Shown here piece by piece: positions 53,372-63,366 of a DNA stretch of 64,000 nucleotides (positions are counted from its first letter, which is position 1; each line of letters opens with the position of its first letter). The stretch is from Halomarina pelagica. Lineage in GTDB: Archaea; Halobacteriota; Halobacteria; Halobacteriales; Haloarculaceae. The position numbers were made by a program, and so were the translations under genes. Under the pieces are notes generated by a model. It was not told the origin of the DNA and did no database searches. It was given only the letters and a program-made list of their open reading frames with translations. The stretch is from NCBI RefSeq assembly GCF_024228315.1, contig NZ_CP100454.1, positions 2,232,001 to 2,296,000 of the forward strand, given 5' to 3'.

Positions 53372-54271
53372 ATGGAGACGCGCCGTACCCTGCTCGTGGA
53401 CGCCTTCACCGAGGAACCGCTGTCGGGCAACGCCGCCGGGGTCGTCCCCGACGCCGAGGGGCTGACCGCGGATCGGATGCGGGCGATCGCCCGCGAACTC
53501 CACGCGAGCGAGACGGCCTTCCTCACCGACAGCGAGGAGGCCGACCGCCGGATCCGCTACTTCACCCCCGAGACGGAGGTCGACCTCTGCGGGCACGCGA
53601 CGATCGCCAGCCACGCCCTCCTGCACGAGGAGGGCGTCGTCGACGCCGGCACGCACACGCTCGCGACGAACGTCGGCGTCCTCGAGATCGACGTCGAGGC
53701 GGACGGTACGGTGTGGATGACGCAGGCCCCGCCCGAACTCCACGCGGTCGACGCGGAGTACGGGGAGGTCGCGGACGCCCTCGGCGTCGAGGAGCGTGCG
53801 CTCACGACCGTCGCCGACGACCTCCCGCTCGCGTGGAGTTCGACCGGTCTCGCGTTCCTCGTCGTCCCCGTCGCGCGCCTCGACGACCTCGGGAACGCGA
53901 CGCCCGATGCGGCGGCCGTCGAGGCGCTCTGCGAGTCGGTCGACGCGACGGGCGTCTACGCGTTCACCTTCGAGACGCTCGACCCCGACGCCGCGCTCCA
54001 CGGGCGGATGTTCGCCCCGCTCGCGGGCGTCCCGGAGGACCCCGTGACGGGCACCGCGAGCGGGGCCGTCGGGGCGTACCTGCGGGAGTACGACGCCTTC
54101 GACGACCTGCCGGCGGAGATGGCGTTCGAGCAGGGTCACTTCGTGCAGCGCCCCGGCAGGGCGCTGGTGCGCGCCCGCGGCGAGATCCGCGTCGGCGGTC
54201 GCGCCGTGACCGCGCTCGACGGGACGCTCTCGATCCCCGACCCCGAGGAGGACGACGTGATCGAGGCCTGA
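53372..54271 (+). CDS. PhzF family isomerase
   Basis: 299 residues. FTEEPLSGNAAGVV at the start holds the conserved catalytic Glu region, FTPETEVDLCGHATIAS supplies the Asp and His, and the second half repeats the same fold, ending VQRPGRALVRARGEI. PhzF-like proteins isomerise or bind aromatic acids; the substrate here is unknown. Confidence 0.88.
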   Translation: METRRTLLVDAFTEEPLSGNAAGVVPDAEGLTADRMRAIARELHASETAFLTDSEEADRRIRYFTPETEVDLCGHATIASHALLHEEGVVDAGTHTLATNVGVLEIDVEADGTVWMTQAPPELHAVDAEYGEVADALGVEERALTTVADDLPLAWSSTGLAFLVVPVARLDDLGNATPDAAAVEALCESVDATGVYAFTFETLDPDAALHGRMFAPLAGVPEDPVTGTASGAVGAYLREYDAFDDLPAEMAFEQGHFVQRPGRALVRARGEIRVGGRAVTALDGTLSIPDPEEDDVIEA

Positions 54272-54277
54272 GGCGGG

Positions 54278-55681
54278 CTATCCTCGGCGACGGCGGAGGG
54301 TGACGGTGGTGGCGAGCGCGAGCGCCGCGCCCGCGAGGAAGAGCGCCCAGCCGGTCGGCGGCGCGGTCCGCACCGCCTCGACGAGGTTCGCGGAGGCGTT
54401 CGGGTCCGCGGGTTCGACCGTCGCCCCGGCCGTGAGCGGTCCGACGTCGACCTCGGGGGCGGCCTCGCCCCGGACGTAGGTGTCGAGCCACTCGTCGAGG
54501 GGTTCGCCCGCCGCCCACGCGACGAACCGCGCGAAGTCGGCGTAGCTGACCGTCCCCTCGTGGCGGTTCATCCGCCGGAGGACGTCCTCCAGGCTCCGCC
54601 GACCGTCGCTCCGCTCCCTGATCGTCGCGTCGAGCGCCGCGAGCACCCGCATCCCCTTGAAGTAGGAGGCGTCGCCGGCCCCCGCCTCGGCCAGGACGGC
54701 GTCGCGCTCCCGCTCCGCGCGGACGTACTCGGCGAACGCCGCCTCCGAGATGCGCCCCTGCCGGTAGGTCAACAGCGCGCCGTAGTACTCGGCGCTCGCG
54801 TCGTCGAACCACGCCATCGACTCGTCGGTCTCGTAGGCCTGTCGGCTGTGGGTGAACTCGTGGAGCCAGGCGCTGTCCGGCGTGTTGAGCCGCGCGGACG
54901 CGGAGACGTACATGTCGCGCGCGCCGCCGTCGCCGGCGCGGGAGAAGCGCCCGGTCGCCTCGATGGGCGCGGGCGCGACGAAGGCGGTCAGCCGCTCGCG
55001 TCCGGCGTCCACCCGCAGGTCGCGCGCCGCCGTCGCCAGCGCGTCGAGCGTCGCCGTCGCGTCCGTGGAGCCGTTCGCGGCGCGCGGGACGACGAGCCTG
55101 ATCGTCTCGCCGTTCACCGTCCGCGAGCGCGTCGAGTAGGGGCCGAGGTAGACGTACGTCTCCCCGGCGACGCCCGCGCGCTCGGGGACGACGGCGCGCT
55201 CGGTCACCCCCGGGTCGGTCCCGGTGTGGGCGTACCCGACCCGGAGGTCGGTCCCGCGCCAGTTGAACAGCGCCCACTCGCGGGTGCTCACGTCCTCGAG
55301 CGAGCCGTCGTCGGTCTCGTTCACGGCCACGCGGTAGGACAGTTCGATCCGCCTCGATCCGTCGCCCCCGTCGCGCTCCCACTCGAGCGTATCGCCGTCG
55401 CCGCCGAAGTCGGCCGCGCGCACGTCGGACGCGTTCGACGGGAGTTCGACGGAGAGTTCGGTCACGTTCGCGGGCACCGTCGCCTCGGCGGTGACGCGGA
55501 CGGTGCCCGGATCGCCGGTGTGCTCGTACCGGTAGTCGATCGCGACGGTGCCGTCGTCGGAACTGCCGTCCGGCTGGCCGACGACGCCCGTCGGCAGGGC
55601 GGCGACGCAGAGGAGCGCACAGAGCGCGCACACCAGCAGTCGACGGCAGGTCGTCGCGTCGGATCCGCGCATCTCACTCAC
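54278..55681 (-). CDS. secreted gluzincin metallopeptidase with C-terminal membrane anchor
   Basis: 467 residues from GTG 55681 (ATG 55672 also in frame). A signal sequence covers about 12-36. The zinc motif HEFTH is at 274-278, with Glu298 in ASAEYYG as the likely third ligand, as in M1/M61 enzymes. A helix near the end (about 443-462) is followed by RRRRG, giving a membrane anchor. It overlaps the upstream ATP-grasp gene by 8 nt, so the two are coupled. Confidence 0.7.
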   Translation of the reverse strand: MSEMRGSDATTCRRLLVCALCALLCVAALPTGVVGQPDGSSDDGTVAIDYRYEHTGDPGTVRVTAEATVPANVTELSVELPSNASDVRAADFGGDGDTLEWERDGGDGSRRIELSYRVAVNETDDGSLEDVSTREWALFNWRGTDLRVGYAHTGTDPGVTERAVVPERAGVAGETYVYLGPYSTRSRTVNGETIRLVVPRAANGSTDATATLDALATAARDLRVDAGRERLTAFVAPAPIEATGRFSRAGDGGARDMYVSASARLNTPDSAWLHEFTHSRQAYETDESMAWFDDASAEYYGALLTYRQGRISEAAFAEYVRAERERDAVLAEAGAGDASYFKGMRVLAALDATIRERSDGRRSLEDVLRRMNRHEGTVSYADFARFVAWAAGEPLDEWLDTYVRGEAAPEVDVGPLTAGATVEPADPNASANLVEAVRTAPPTGWALFLAGAALALATTVTLRRRRG

Positions 55682-57746
55682 CTCCCCCGCCGACGTGGTA
55701 GCGCGCGGCGTGGTGCAGCAGGAAGCCGACGAACCCGACCGCGCAGGCGACGAACCCGACGCCGACGACGGGGAAGCCGGCCGCCTGCGCGCCGGCGAGC
55801 AGCGCGAGGCTCGCCGCGCCGCCGACCGCGAGCGCGACGCGCCTCGGCGAGAGCGTCGACGATCGGGTGCCGTTCCCGCTCGCTCGATCGACTCCGTGCG
55901 CGTCCCGGTCGTCCTCGCTCCGCTCGCCGCGCTCGATCCGATCGAGTTCGGCCCCGACCGCCGCCTCGTACCCCGACGCGTGGGCGTCCCACTCGCGGGC
56001 GAGCGCGACGCGCTCGTCGGGCGACGCGAACTCGCAGGTCGTGGGCAACCGTTCGACGGCGGCGAGGCGCGCCAGCAGGCCCTGGCCGGTCGTGTTCTGG
56101 ATGCCGAGGCCGGGGCGGACGTTCACCTCGAGCACCTTGGGGACGTTCCCCTCGGTGAGGACCACGTCGACGCCCGCGTAGCCGAGTCCCGAGGCGGCGG
56201 CCGCGCGGACCGCCGTCTCCAGGATCCCCGTCCAGTTCGGGACCGCGAAGTCGGTCAGGTCCGCGCCGGTGTCGGGGTGGCGGTCGAGGTGGCGGTCCCG
56301 GCTCTGCTGGTACGCCCCGAGGGGCGTCCCGTCGGCCACGCGCAGGCCGACCCCGACCGCGCCCATGTGGAGGTTCGCCGCGCCCTCGGACTCCTCGGTC
56401 GGGAGTCGCGTCATCGCCATCACGGGGTACCCCCGGAAGACGATGACGCGCACGTCGGGGACGCCGCCGCCGCACCGCTCGCGGAAGAACCGCGCCGGCC
56501 GGAGGCGCTCCTCGACGATCGCCGTCCCCTCGGGGTCGAGCCCCGAGTAGTGGCCCTCGACGATGCGCCGGACGTGGCCGAGCAGTTCCGCTCTCGTTCG
56601 CGGCCCCTTCGAGGTCGCGAACCGGTCGCCGTCGCGCCCGGTGACGACGACGATCCCCTCGCCGCCGTATCCCGCGCTCGGCTTCACGACGAACTCCTCG
56701 CGCTCGTCCATCACCGCGGCCGCGGTGGACAGGTCGGCGGCGTCCCGGACGACGGCGTACGTCTCGGGCGCGTCGATGTCGAGGCCCGCGAACCGGCGGT
56801 TGATGTGCGCCTTCTCGTCGGCCGCGGGCCGGAGGTACGGTGGGTTGTACCGGTCGATGTATCGGTTTCGCACCTTCATCGGCAGCACGTCGCTCACGGC
56901 GCGCAACTCGCCCGCGCCGTTCGAGACGAGCCGTCGCAGGCGGAGGCGCTGGTTGTGGAGCCACACCTGCCCGCCCGTCAGGAGGGCGAGGGCCGCGTTC
57001 GAGTCGATGTGGTCGGTGAACCGGACGTACTCCGTGAGGCGGATGCACGGCCGGTTCCCGACGACGACGGTGACGGCGAGCGCGCCGACCCACGCCTCGG
57101 GCGTGCGGACGAACCAGCCGACGATCGCCTCGTTCGTCACGACCAGGTAGGCGACGAAGACGGCGACGATCGTCCACAGCAACTGGATGGCCGGGGCGAC
57201 CCAGCCGCGCTCCTCGACCGCGGTGGCGACGCGGTCTGCGTACCACGCGCTGATGATCGTGGGGAAGAACACGTCGACCGAGCCGAAGAAGCCGGGGAGC
57301 AACCCGACGTCCGCGGCCAGCAGCGTCATCGTCGTCGAGAGGCAGGCGACCGACAGCAGCGTCGCCACGCGCGGGGCGGTCCCGAGCTGGAGGGGCTTCA
57401 CCGCCAGGAACGCGACGAGCGTCACGACGAGGACGTTCAGGAACAGCAGCAGTCCCCACAGCGGCCCGGCGGCGACGAGGATGAAGGCGACGATCATCGG
57501 CGCGAACAGCCCGTAGGTCTTCATCCCCACCTCGCTGCGAAGCAGCGAGAGGACGACGCCGGCCAGGATGAGCTGGAAGAACAGCCGGTAGCGCTCGACC
57601 GCGCCGGCGAAGTCGTCGACGGTTCGTTCGGCGAGCAGTCCGGCGACGAGGACGACCGCCAGCAGCGCGAGGAACCGTCCGTACGGCGCGACGGTCGAGC
57701 GGACGTCGGCCAGCCGGTCGGCCGTCCCCCGGGCTACGGCCGTCAC
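55674..57746 (-). CDS. 7TM domain fused to alpha-L-glutamate ligase-like ATP-grasp protein
   Basis: 690 residues from GTG 57746; GTG 57893 is in frame but its TATA would overlap it. The first 260 residues are membrane helices (TYGLFAPMIVAF and LWTIVAVFVAYLV among them), like the 7TM unit normally fused to an inactive transglutaminase. Next comes an ATP-grasp domain: EFVVKPSAGYGGEGIVVV binds ATP and VLEVNVRPGLGIQNTTG the magnesium. Two final helices follow. The ligase and 7TM parts are usually separate genes. Confidence 0.75.
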   Translation of the reverse strand: MTAVARGTADRLADVRSTVAPYGRFLALLAVVLVAGLLAERTVDDFAGAVERYRLFFQLILAGVVLSLLRSEVGMKTYGLFAPMIVAFILVAAGPLWGLLLFLNVLVVTLVAFLAVKPLQLGTAPRVATLLSVACLSTTMTLLAADVGLLPGFFGSVDVFFPTIISAWYADRVATAVEERGWVAPAIQLLWTIVAVFVAYLVVTNEAIVGWFVRTPEAWVGALAVTVVVGNRPCIRLTEYVRFTDHIDSNAALALLTGGQVWLHNQRLRLRRLVSNGAGELRAVSDVLPMKVRNRYIDRYNPPYLRPAADEKAHINRRFAGLDIDAPETYAVVRDAADLSTAAAVMDEREEFVVKPSAGYGGEGIVVVTGRDGDRFATSKGPRTRAELLGHVRRIVEGHYSGLDPEGTAIVEERLRPARFFRERCGGGVPDVRVIVFRGYPVMAMTRLPTEESEGAANLHMGAVGVGLRVADGTPLGAYQQSRDRHLDRHPDTGADLTDFAVPNWTGILETAVRAAAASGLGYAGVDVVLTEGNVPKVLEVNVRPGLGIQNTTGQGLLARLAAVERLPTTCEFASPDERVALAREWDAHASGYEAAVGAELDRIERGERSEDDRDAHGVDRASGNGTRSSTLSPRRVALAVGGAASLALLAGAQAAGFPVVGVGFVACAVGFVGFLLHHAARYHVGGGGE

Positions 57747-57894
57747 CGTCCGCCCCCCGTCGCGCCGTGGTCGCGCTCCCGCGACAGCCGTTCGAGGGGA
57801 CCGAACGCGAGCGGCGCGCCCCCGCTCCGATTTCGGGTGTCGATCCGTCCGATTGGTCTTTCGGTCATCTGCGGTCGTGGCGAGGGACGTCACC

Positions 57895-57950
57895 GTATTA
57901 ATTCGGAGACATATTGAGTATCAATTACTACGGATCAATATGAATTAATC
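57895..57950. promoter_or_regulatory. AT-rich island with nested inverted repeats
   Basis: TTAATTC (57898) with GAATTAA (57942-57948), ATATTGA (57911) with TCAATAT (57935-57941), and a compact ATTGA-GTA-TCAAT (57913-57925) overlap. Such dyads in AT-rich DNA suggest a regulator binding site. Confidence 0.45.
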
Positions 57951-58129
57951 AGGATTCAATCGCGTAGGGTGTGCTTTACGGGCACGTCGGGGTCGGGTAG
58001 GCGGTCGCATCGCGCGGCGGACGAGATCGTATCCGGCGATCCCGTCGATCGTGAAACCGGCGCTAGAGGAGTGCTATCGGCATTTAGCGAGGGGATGGCG
58101 TTCGGGTGACGGGCGGCGGGTCGGAAGGT

Positions 58130-58138
58130 TCTTAATCA
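58130..58138 (+). promoter_or_regulatory. TATA-like box of ppsA
   Basis: TCTTAATCA centred about 30 bp before ATG 58165. This supports that start over an ATG-like extension from 58051. Confidence 0.5.
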
Positions 58139-58164
58139 AGTTCCGTGTTCATCCCGATACGCAA

Positions 58165-60489
58165 ATGGCTGTACTCTGGCTGGACGACGTCGGGTCCGAC
58201 GACATCGACGCCGTCGGCGGGAAGGGTGCGTCGCTCGGGGAACTCACGGGGGCCGGCCTGCCGGTCCCGCCGGGGTTCGTCGTGACGGCGGGTACGTATC
58301 GCTCGTTCATCGAGGGGACCGGCATCGACGACGACCTGTTCGAGGCGGTCGACGTCGACTCCGACGACTCGGGAGCGCTCGCCGCCGCCGCGAACCGCGC
58401 CGAGGAACTCATTCTGGAGACGCCGATCCCCGACGAACTGAAGGAGGAGATCCTCGACGCCTACGCGCGCATCGGCGCATCGGACTCCGGGGAGGACGCC
58501 GAGGGAGGCGAGGCGTTCGTGGCCGTCCGCTCCTCCGCGACCGCGGAGGACCTGCCCGACGCGTCGTTCGCGGGCCAGCAGGAGACGTTCCTCAACGTCA
58601 CGGGCGAGGACCTCGTCGATCGCGTGAAGCGCTGCTGGGCGTCGCTGTTCACCCAGCGCGCGATCTACTACCGCGAGGAGCAGGGCTTCGAGCACCACAA
58701 GGTCGACATCGCGGTCGTCGTTCAGCAGATGGTCGACGCCGAGAAGAGCGGCGTGATGTTCACGAGCCACCCCTCGACCGGCGAACCGGAGATCATCGTC
58801 GAGGCGGCCTGGGGGCTCGGCGAGGCCGTCGTCAGCGGCTCGGTGTCCCCCGACAACTACGTCGTCGACCGCGAGACCGCGGGGACGACCGAGGTGACCG
58901 TCGCCGACAAGAAGGTGATGCACACGAAGGACGCCGAGACGGGCGAGACCGTCGAGATCGAGGTACCGGACGACAAGCGCACCGAGCGCGTGCTCACCGA
59001 CGACGAGATCGAGCGCCTCGTCGAACTCGGCCGGCAGGTCGAGGAGCACTACGGCCGCCCGCAGGACGTCGAGTGGGCCATCTACGAGGGCGAGGTGTAC
59101 ATGCTCCAGTCGCGGCCCATCACCACGATCAAGCGCTCCTCCGGGTCGGGCGAGGCGGCGAGCGCCACCGACGGGAGCGGCGCGAGCGCCCGACAGGAGC
59201 GGTCGGGCGACGACGAGGTCATCCTGAAGGGCCTCGGCGCGAGTCCGGGGATCGCGAGCGGCGCGGTGCGCATCGTCGACAAGCTCGACCAGCTCGACAA
59301 GGTCGGGGAGGGCGACGTCATCGTGACGGCGATGACGACCCCCGACATGGTGCCCGCGATGAAGCGCGCGGCGGGCATCATCACCGACGAGGGCGGCATG
59401 ACGAGCCACGCGGCCATCGTCTCCCGCGAACTCGGCGTCCCCGCCGTCGTCGGGACGGGGAGCGCGACCCGCGACCTGGAGGACGGGCAGGTCGTCACCC
59501 TCGACGGTGACAAGGGGACGATCCGCGAGGGTGCCGCCGACTCGAAGGAGGAGGAGGAGACCGACCCGCTCGAGGACGTCCGCCCGAAGAACCCCGTCAA
59601 GCCGATGACGGCGACGGAGGTGAAGGTGAACGTCTCCATCCCGGAGGCGGCCCACCGCGCGGCGGTCACGGGCGCTGACGGCGTCGGCCTGCTCCGCCTG
59701 GAGCACATGATCCTCTCGACGAACAAGACGCCCGAGCGGTACGTCCGCGACCACGGCGAGGACGCCTACGTCGAGGAGATCGTCAACGGCGTTCGCGCCG
59801 TCGCCGACGAGTTCTACCCGCGGCCGGTTCGGGTTCGCACCCTCGACGCGCCCACCGACGAGTTCCGTCAGCTCCAGGGCGGCGAGGACGAGCCGAAGGA
59901 GCACAACCCGATGCTCGGCTACCGCGGCATCCGCCGCAGCCTCGACAGGCCGGACGTGTTCGAGCACGAACTGGAGGCGTTCCGCCGCCTCTACGACATG
60001 GGCTACGACAACGTCGAGATCATGCTCCCCCTCGTCAACGATGCGGAGGACGTGCTGCAGGCCCGGCGGCTCATGGAGGGGGTCGGCATCGACCCCGACA
60101 AGCGCTCGTGGGGGATCATGGTCGAGACGCCCGCCAGCGCGCTCTGCATCGGGGAGATGGCCGACGCCGGCATCGACTTCGCCTCGTTCGGGACGAACGA
60201 CCTCACGCAGTACACCCTCGCGGTCGACCGCAACAACGAGCACGTCGCCGGGCGCTTCGACGAACTCCACCCCGCCGTCCTGAAGCTCATCGGCGACACC
60301 ATCGCCACCTGCCGCGAGCACGGCGTCGACACCAGCATCTGCGGGCAGGCCGGTTCCAAGCCGAAGATGGTCCGCTACCTCGTCAACTGCGGGGTCAGCT
60401 CCATCTCGGCGAACATCGACGCCGTCCGCGACGTCCAGCACGAGGTCAAGCGGGTCGAGCAGAAGCTCCTCCTCGACTCGGTCCGGTAG
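58165..60489 (+). CDS. ppsA: phosphoenolpyruvate synthase
   Basis: 774 residues from ATG 58165. The N-terminal ATP-binding domain has AVRSSATAEDLPDASFAGQQ. His415 in GGMTSHAAIVSRELG is the phosphorylated histidine of the swivelling domain. The PEP/pyruvate barrel ends with Cys726 in SICGQAGS. It makes PEP from pyruvate for gluconeogenesis. Divergent from the ATP-grasp gene. Confidence 0.96.
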   Translation: MAVLWLDDVGSDDIDAVGGKGASLGELTGAGLPVPPGFVVTAGTYRSFIEGTGIDDDLFEAVDVDSDDSGALAAAANRAEELILETPIPDELKEEILDAYARIGASDSGEDAEGGEAFVAVRSSATAEDLPDASFAGQQETFLNVTGEDLVDRVKRCWASLFTQRAIYYREEQGFEHHKVDIAVVVQQMVDAEKSGVMFTSHPSTGEPEIIVEAAWGLGEAVVSGSVSPDNYVVDRETAGTTEVTVADKKVMHTKDAETGETVEIEVPDDKRTERVLTDDEIERLVELGRQVEEHYGRPQDVEWAIYEGEVYMLQSRPITTIKRSSGSGEAASATDGSGASARQERSGDDEVILKGLGASPGIASGAVRIVDKLDQLDKVGEGDVIVTAMTTPDMVPAMKRAAGIITDEGGMTSHAAIVSRELGVPAVVGTGSATRDLEDGQVVTLDGDKGTIREGAADSKEEEETDPLEDVRPKNPVKPMTATEVKVNVSIPEAAHRAAVTGADGVGLLRLEHMILSTNKTPERYVRDHGEDAYVEEIVNGVRAVADEFYPRPVRVRTLDAPTDEFRQLQGGEDEPKEHNPMLGYRGIRRSLDRPDVFEHELEAFRRLYDMGYDNVEIMLPLVNDAEDVLQARRLMEGVGIDPDKRSWGIMVETPASALCIGEMADAGIDFASFGTNDLTQYTLAVDRNNEHVAGRFDELHPAVLKLIGDTIATCREHGVDTSICGQAGSKPKMVRYLVNCGVSSISANIDAVRDVQHEVKRVEQKLLLDSVR

Positions 60490-60577
60490 CGCGGAGCGCC
60501 CCCAACCCTAGGTCGGCATAAGCTTTGTGGACGGCGTCAGACACGTCTTTTTTGATACCTGAATCTAATGGGAACAC

Positions 60578-61354
60578 ATGCGACGAAGTCGTCTCTCTCT
60601 CGTCCTCGCGGTCGCGTTACTGCTCACGGCCTCGGGATGTCAATCATCCGGTGGGTCCGCGGCGGACGCCGCGGATCTCCCGTCCGACGACGCGCCGCCC
60701 GGCGTCGTCGACGGGCGACTCGACAACGTCACCGCGCTCCTCGACGCTCACGTCGCGGCGCTGAACGAGACGGGGTTCGAGACGCTCGTGGTCGTCAACG
60801 GGACCCGTCCCGTCACGCTCGGCGGCGACCGGGAGGTGTTGAACGTCTCGCGCTCCCAGCGGACGCTCGTCGAGGCCGGCGGGACGCCCTACGCGTACCA
60901 CACGGTCAATCGGGGGACCGGAGCCCGGTTCGACGCCTGGGCGAACGCGTCCACGCACTACCTCCGCGGCGACGTCGGCGGGCAGACGTACTACCGGACC
61001 GGTCGACCCCACGCGGTCGCCGCCCTGGCGTTCGTCGACCTCCTCGCCCCGCGCCTCGCGGCCGCCGACTACGAGGTGGCGTCGGTGAACCGGACCGGCG
61101 ACCGGACGCTCGTCACCCTCCGCGCGACGGGCACGACGAACGCGACGGCCGTCTTCCCGGCGAACGCGACCGACACGTCCGACTACCGCTCGACGCTCGT
61201 GGTCGACCGCCGGGGGCGCGTCCACCGCTACGAGGCGTCCGGGAACTACACCGTCGCCGGCAGGGACGCCTCCTTCCGCCTCGTCTTCGACCTCGTGCGA
61301 ACGGAAAACGTGACCGTCGAGCGCCCCGCGTGGGTCGCGAACGTGACCGCGTAA
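60578..61354 (+). CDS. DUF7537-like haloarchaeal lipoprotein
   Basis: 258 residues. A lipobox (TASGC, Cys near 21) follows a hydrophobic run, so the mature protein should be anchored at the outer membrane face. The rest is Thr/Asn-rich beta strands with many N-x-S/T sites for glycosylation. Function unknown. A TATA-like TTTTTTGATA lies near 60548-60557. Confidence 0.7.
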   Translation: MRRSRLSLVLAVALLLTASGCQSSGGSAADAADLPSDDAPPGVVDGRLDNVTALLDAHVAALNETGFETLVVVNGTRPVTLGGDREVLNVSRSQRTLVEAGGTPYAYHTVNRGTGARFDAWANASTHYLRGDVGGQTYYRTGRPHAVAALAFVDLLAPRLAAADYEVASVNRTGDRTLVTLRATGTTNATAVFPANATDTSDYRSTLVVDRRGRVHRYEASGNYTVAGRDASFRLVFDLVRTENVTVERPAWVANVTA

Positions 61355-61391
61355 CGCAACGGCTAAACGGCGTAGCGCGGTACGGGGCCCC

Positions 61392-62450
61392 ATGCAGCGG
61401 GCCGAACCACAGGACTTCGCTCGCGTTCTCTCGTCGATGTGTACCCGGCCGCACCCGTCGGCCCGCGCCGCGGCGGAGCGATTTCTCGCGACCAACCCCG
61501 GCGACCCCGGCACCTACCGGACGGTCGCCGCGCTCGAACGCGAGGCCGTCGAGTTGCTCGGCGAGGTCGCCTCGCTGTCCGACCCCGCGGGGTACGTCAC
61601 CTCCGGGGGAACGGAGGCGAACGTCCAGGCGGTCCGCATCGCCCGCAACCGCGCCCGCGGCCGGACCGACGCGCCGAACGTCGTCGCGCCGGAGAGCGCC
61701 CACTTCTCCTTCACGAAGGCGGCCGACGTCCTCGGCGTCGAACTCCGGCGCGCCCCCCTCTCCGACTACCGGGCGGACGTGGACGCGATGGCCGAACTGG
61801 TCGACGCGGACACCGTCTGCGTCGTCGGCGTCGCTGGCAGCACGGAGTACGGGCGCGTCGATCCCGTCCCCGCGATCGCCGACCTCGCGCGCGATCGCGG
61901 CGCGCTCTGCCACGTCGACGCCGCGTGGGGCGGGTTCGCGCTCCCCTTCACCGACCACGACTGGGACTTCGCGGACGCGCCCGTGGACACGATGACGATC
62001 GACCCGCACAAGCTGGGTCGGGCGGCCGTCCCCGCCGGCGGCCTGCTCGCGCGCGACGGTTCCCTGCTCGACGCCCTCGCGATCGACACGCCGTACCTCG
62101 AATCGACCGCGCAGGTGACGCTGACGGGGACGCGGTCGGGGGCGGGCGTCGCGAGCGCCGTCGCCGCCATGGAGGCGCTCTGGCCGGACGGCTACGCCCG
62201 CGAGGAAGCGCGCGCCGCGGCGGACGCCGAGTGGCTGGCCGGGGAACTCACCGCGCGGGGCTACGAGGTCGTCCCTCCGACCCTCCCCCTCGTGGCCGTC
62301 GACCTGCCCGACCGGACGGTCGAGGCGCTGCGCGAGCGCGGCTGGCGGCTCTCGCGGACGGCGGCGGGCGAGGCGCGGATCGTGGTGATGCCACACGTCA
62401 CCCGCGGGGTGCTCTCGGCGTTCCTCGCGGACCTCGATCGCGTCGAGTAA
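61392..62450 (+). CDS. mfnA: L-aspartate/L-tyrosine decarboxylase MfnA
   Basis: 352 residues. The PLP-binding lysine is Lys207 in [22 protein letters not shown] (about 70-82), [10 protein letters not shown] and HVDAAWGGF complete the cofactor site. In haloarchaea the aspartate activity would make beta-alanine for CoA, used by the ligase at 29310-30056. It follows the lipoprotein gene with 37 bp between. Confidence 0.9.
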   Translation: MQRAEPQDFARVLSSMCTRPHPSARAAAERFLATNPGDPGTYRTVAALEREAVELLGEVASLSDPAGYVTSGGTEANVQAVRIARNRARGRTDAPNVVAPESAHFSFTKAADVLGVELRRAPLSDYRADVDAMAELVDADTVCVVGVAGSTEYGRVDPVPAIADLARDRGALCHVDAAWGGFALPFTDHDWDFADAPVDTMTIDPHKLGRAAVPAGGLLARDGSLLDALAIDTPYLESTAQVTLTGTRSGAGVASAVAAMEALWPDGYAREEARAAADAEWLAGELTARGYEVVPPTLPLVAVDLPDRTVEALRERGWRLSRTAAGEARIVVMPHVTRGVLSAFLADLDRVE

Positions 62451-62488
62451 GAGAAGACTTACAGCGCCGCGCGCGGAACCCGCCGCGT

Positions 62489-63052
62489 GTGTCAGCGCTC
62501 GTGGTCCCCGTCGACGTCGCTCTCGTCGTCTCCGGCGACGTTCTCCACGCGCTGAAGTCGGCGGTCGAGCACGCGACCGGACCGCTCGGGCTCGTCCTCA
62601 TCGCGATCTACTCCTTTCTCATCGCGGTCGCCCTCCCGCTTCCCAGCGAGACGGTCCTCCTCGCACCCCTCGACCTCGGGCTTCCGCCGTGGGCCGACTA
62701 CACGCTGATCATCCTCGTGAGCGGCGCGGGGAAGGCCGCCGGGAGCGTCCTCGCGCTCCGCCTGGGCAACGAGGCGAAGCAGTCGGGACCGATCATCGAC
62801 CTCCTCCGGCGGTCGCGGCTGGACGTGGTGTCCTACTCGGAGCGCAAGACGATCGCGCTCGCCCATCGGTACGGCTACGTCGGCATGGCGCTCGCGCTGT
62901 GCGTCCCCTTCTTCCCCGACACGCTCTCGATCTACGCCTTCTCCGTGCTCGAGGACGACTACGCCAAGTTCGCGCTGGCGGCGTTCGTCGGGAGCGCGGG
63001 TCGGCTGATCGTGACGCTCGCGCTCGTCGGCGGTGTCGTCACGGTCCTCTGA
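62489..63052 (+). CDS. VTT/DedA family membrane protein
   Basis: 187 residues from GTG 62489. The re-entrant motif region ALPLPSETVLLAPL near 43-56 and the later FFPDTLSIYAFS fit the SNARE-associated/VTT domain. About five membrane helices are visible. Members move lipids between membrane leaflets, but the substrate here is unknown. Confidence 0.8.
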   Translation: MSALVVPVDVALVVSGDVLHALKSAVEHATGPLGLVLIAIYSFLIAVALPLPSETVLLAPLDLGLPPWADYTLIILVSGAGKAAGSVLALRLGNEAKQSGPIIDLLRRSRLDVVSYSERKTIALAHRYGYVGMALALCVPFFPDTLSIYAFSVLEDDYAKFALAAFVGSAGRLIVTLALVGGVVTVL

Positions 63053-63366
63053 AGACCGACGAGGCTATGTAGGACGCGCGGCGAACCCAGTGACGTGACT
63101 CACCCGGCGCGGCCCCCCGCGGTTTCCCCTCCTATGCGCGCGGAGCCGTCGCCGCGTCGGTGAATCGTCGCGTCGGCCGGTCATACGGCCTCCGGGACGC
63201 GACCTGAACCCGACGTTCTCCGGACTGTCGATCGCAGAGCGACCGGCGGGGCCGCGCAGCGCGGCCCCCACGGCACACCACGGACACACGCGGTACACAG
63301 CACGATGATCCACACCGATCACCGAAATCGGCGGGTTTTAGGCCCGCACGGGAGGCATCGATAGAC
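63053..63366. other. intergenic region with a GC-rich palindrome
   Basis: 314 bases with no gene. The only structure is the perfect dyad GGGGCCGCGC/GCGCGGCCCC around one A (63248-63268). A TTTTAGG near 63335 is a possible metG promoter. Confidence 0.55.
63248..63268. terminator. perfect GC hairpin, possible terminator
   Basis: Ten-base arms around a single A. No T-run follows, so its role as terminator is a guess; it could be a regulator site. Confidence 0.3.

Larger units (their letters stand above)
57747..58164. other. divergent control region between the ATP-grasp gene and ppsA
   Basis: 418 bases with no gene. An AT-rich island with nested dyads spans 57895-57950. A plain GC-rich stretch follows, then the ppsA TATA box at 58130-58138. 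Confidence 0.6.
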
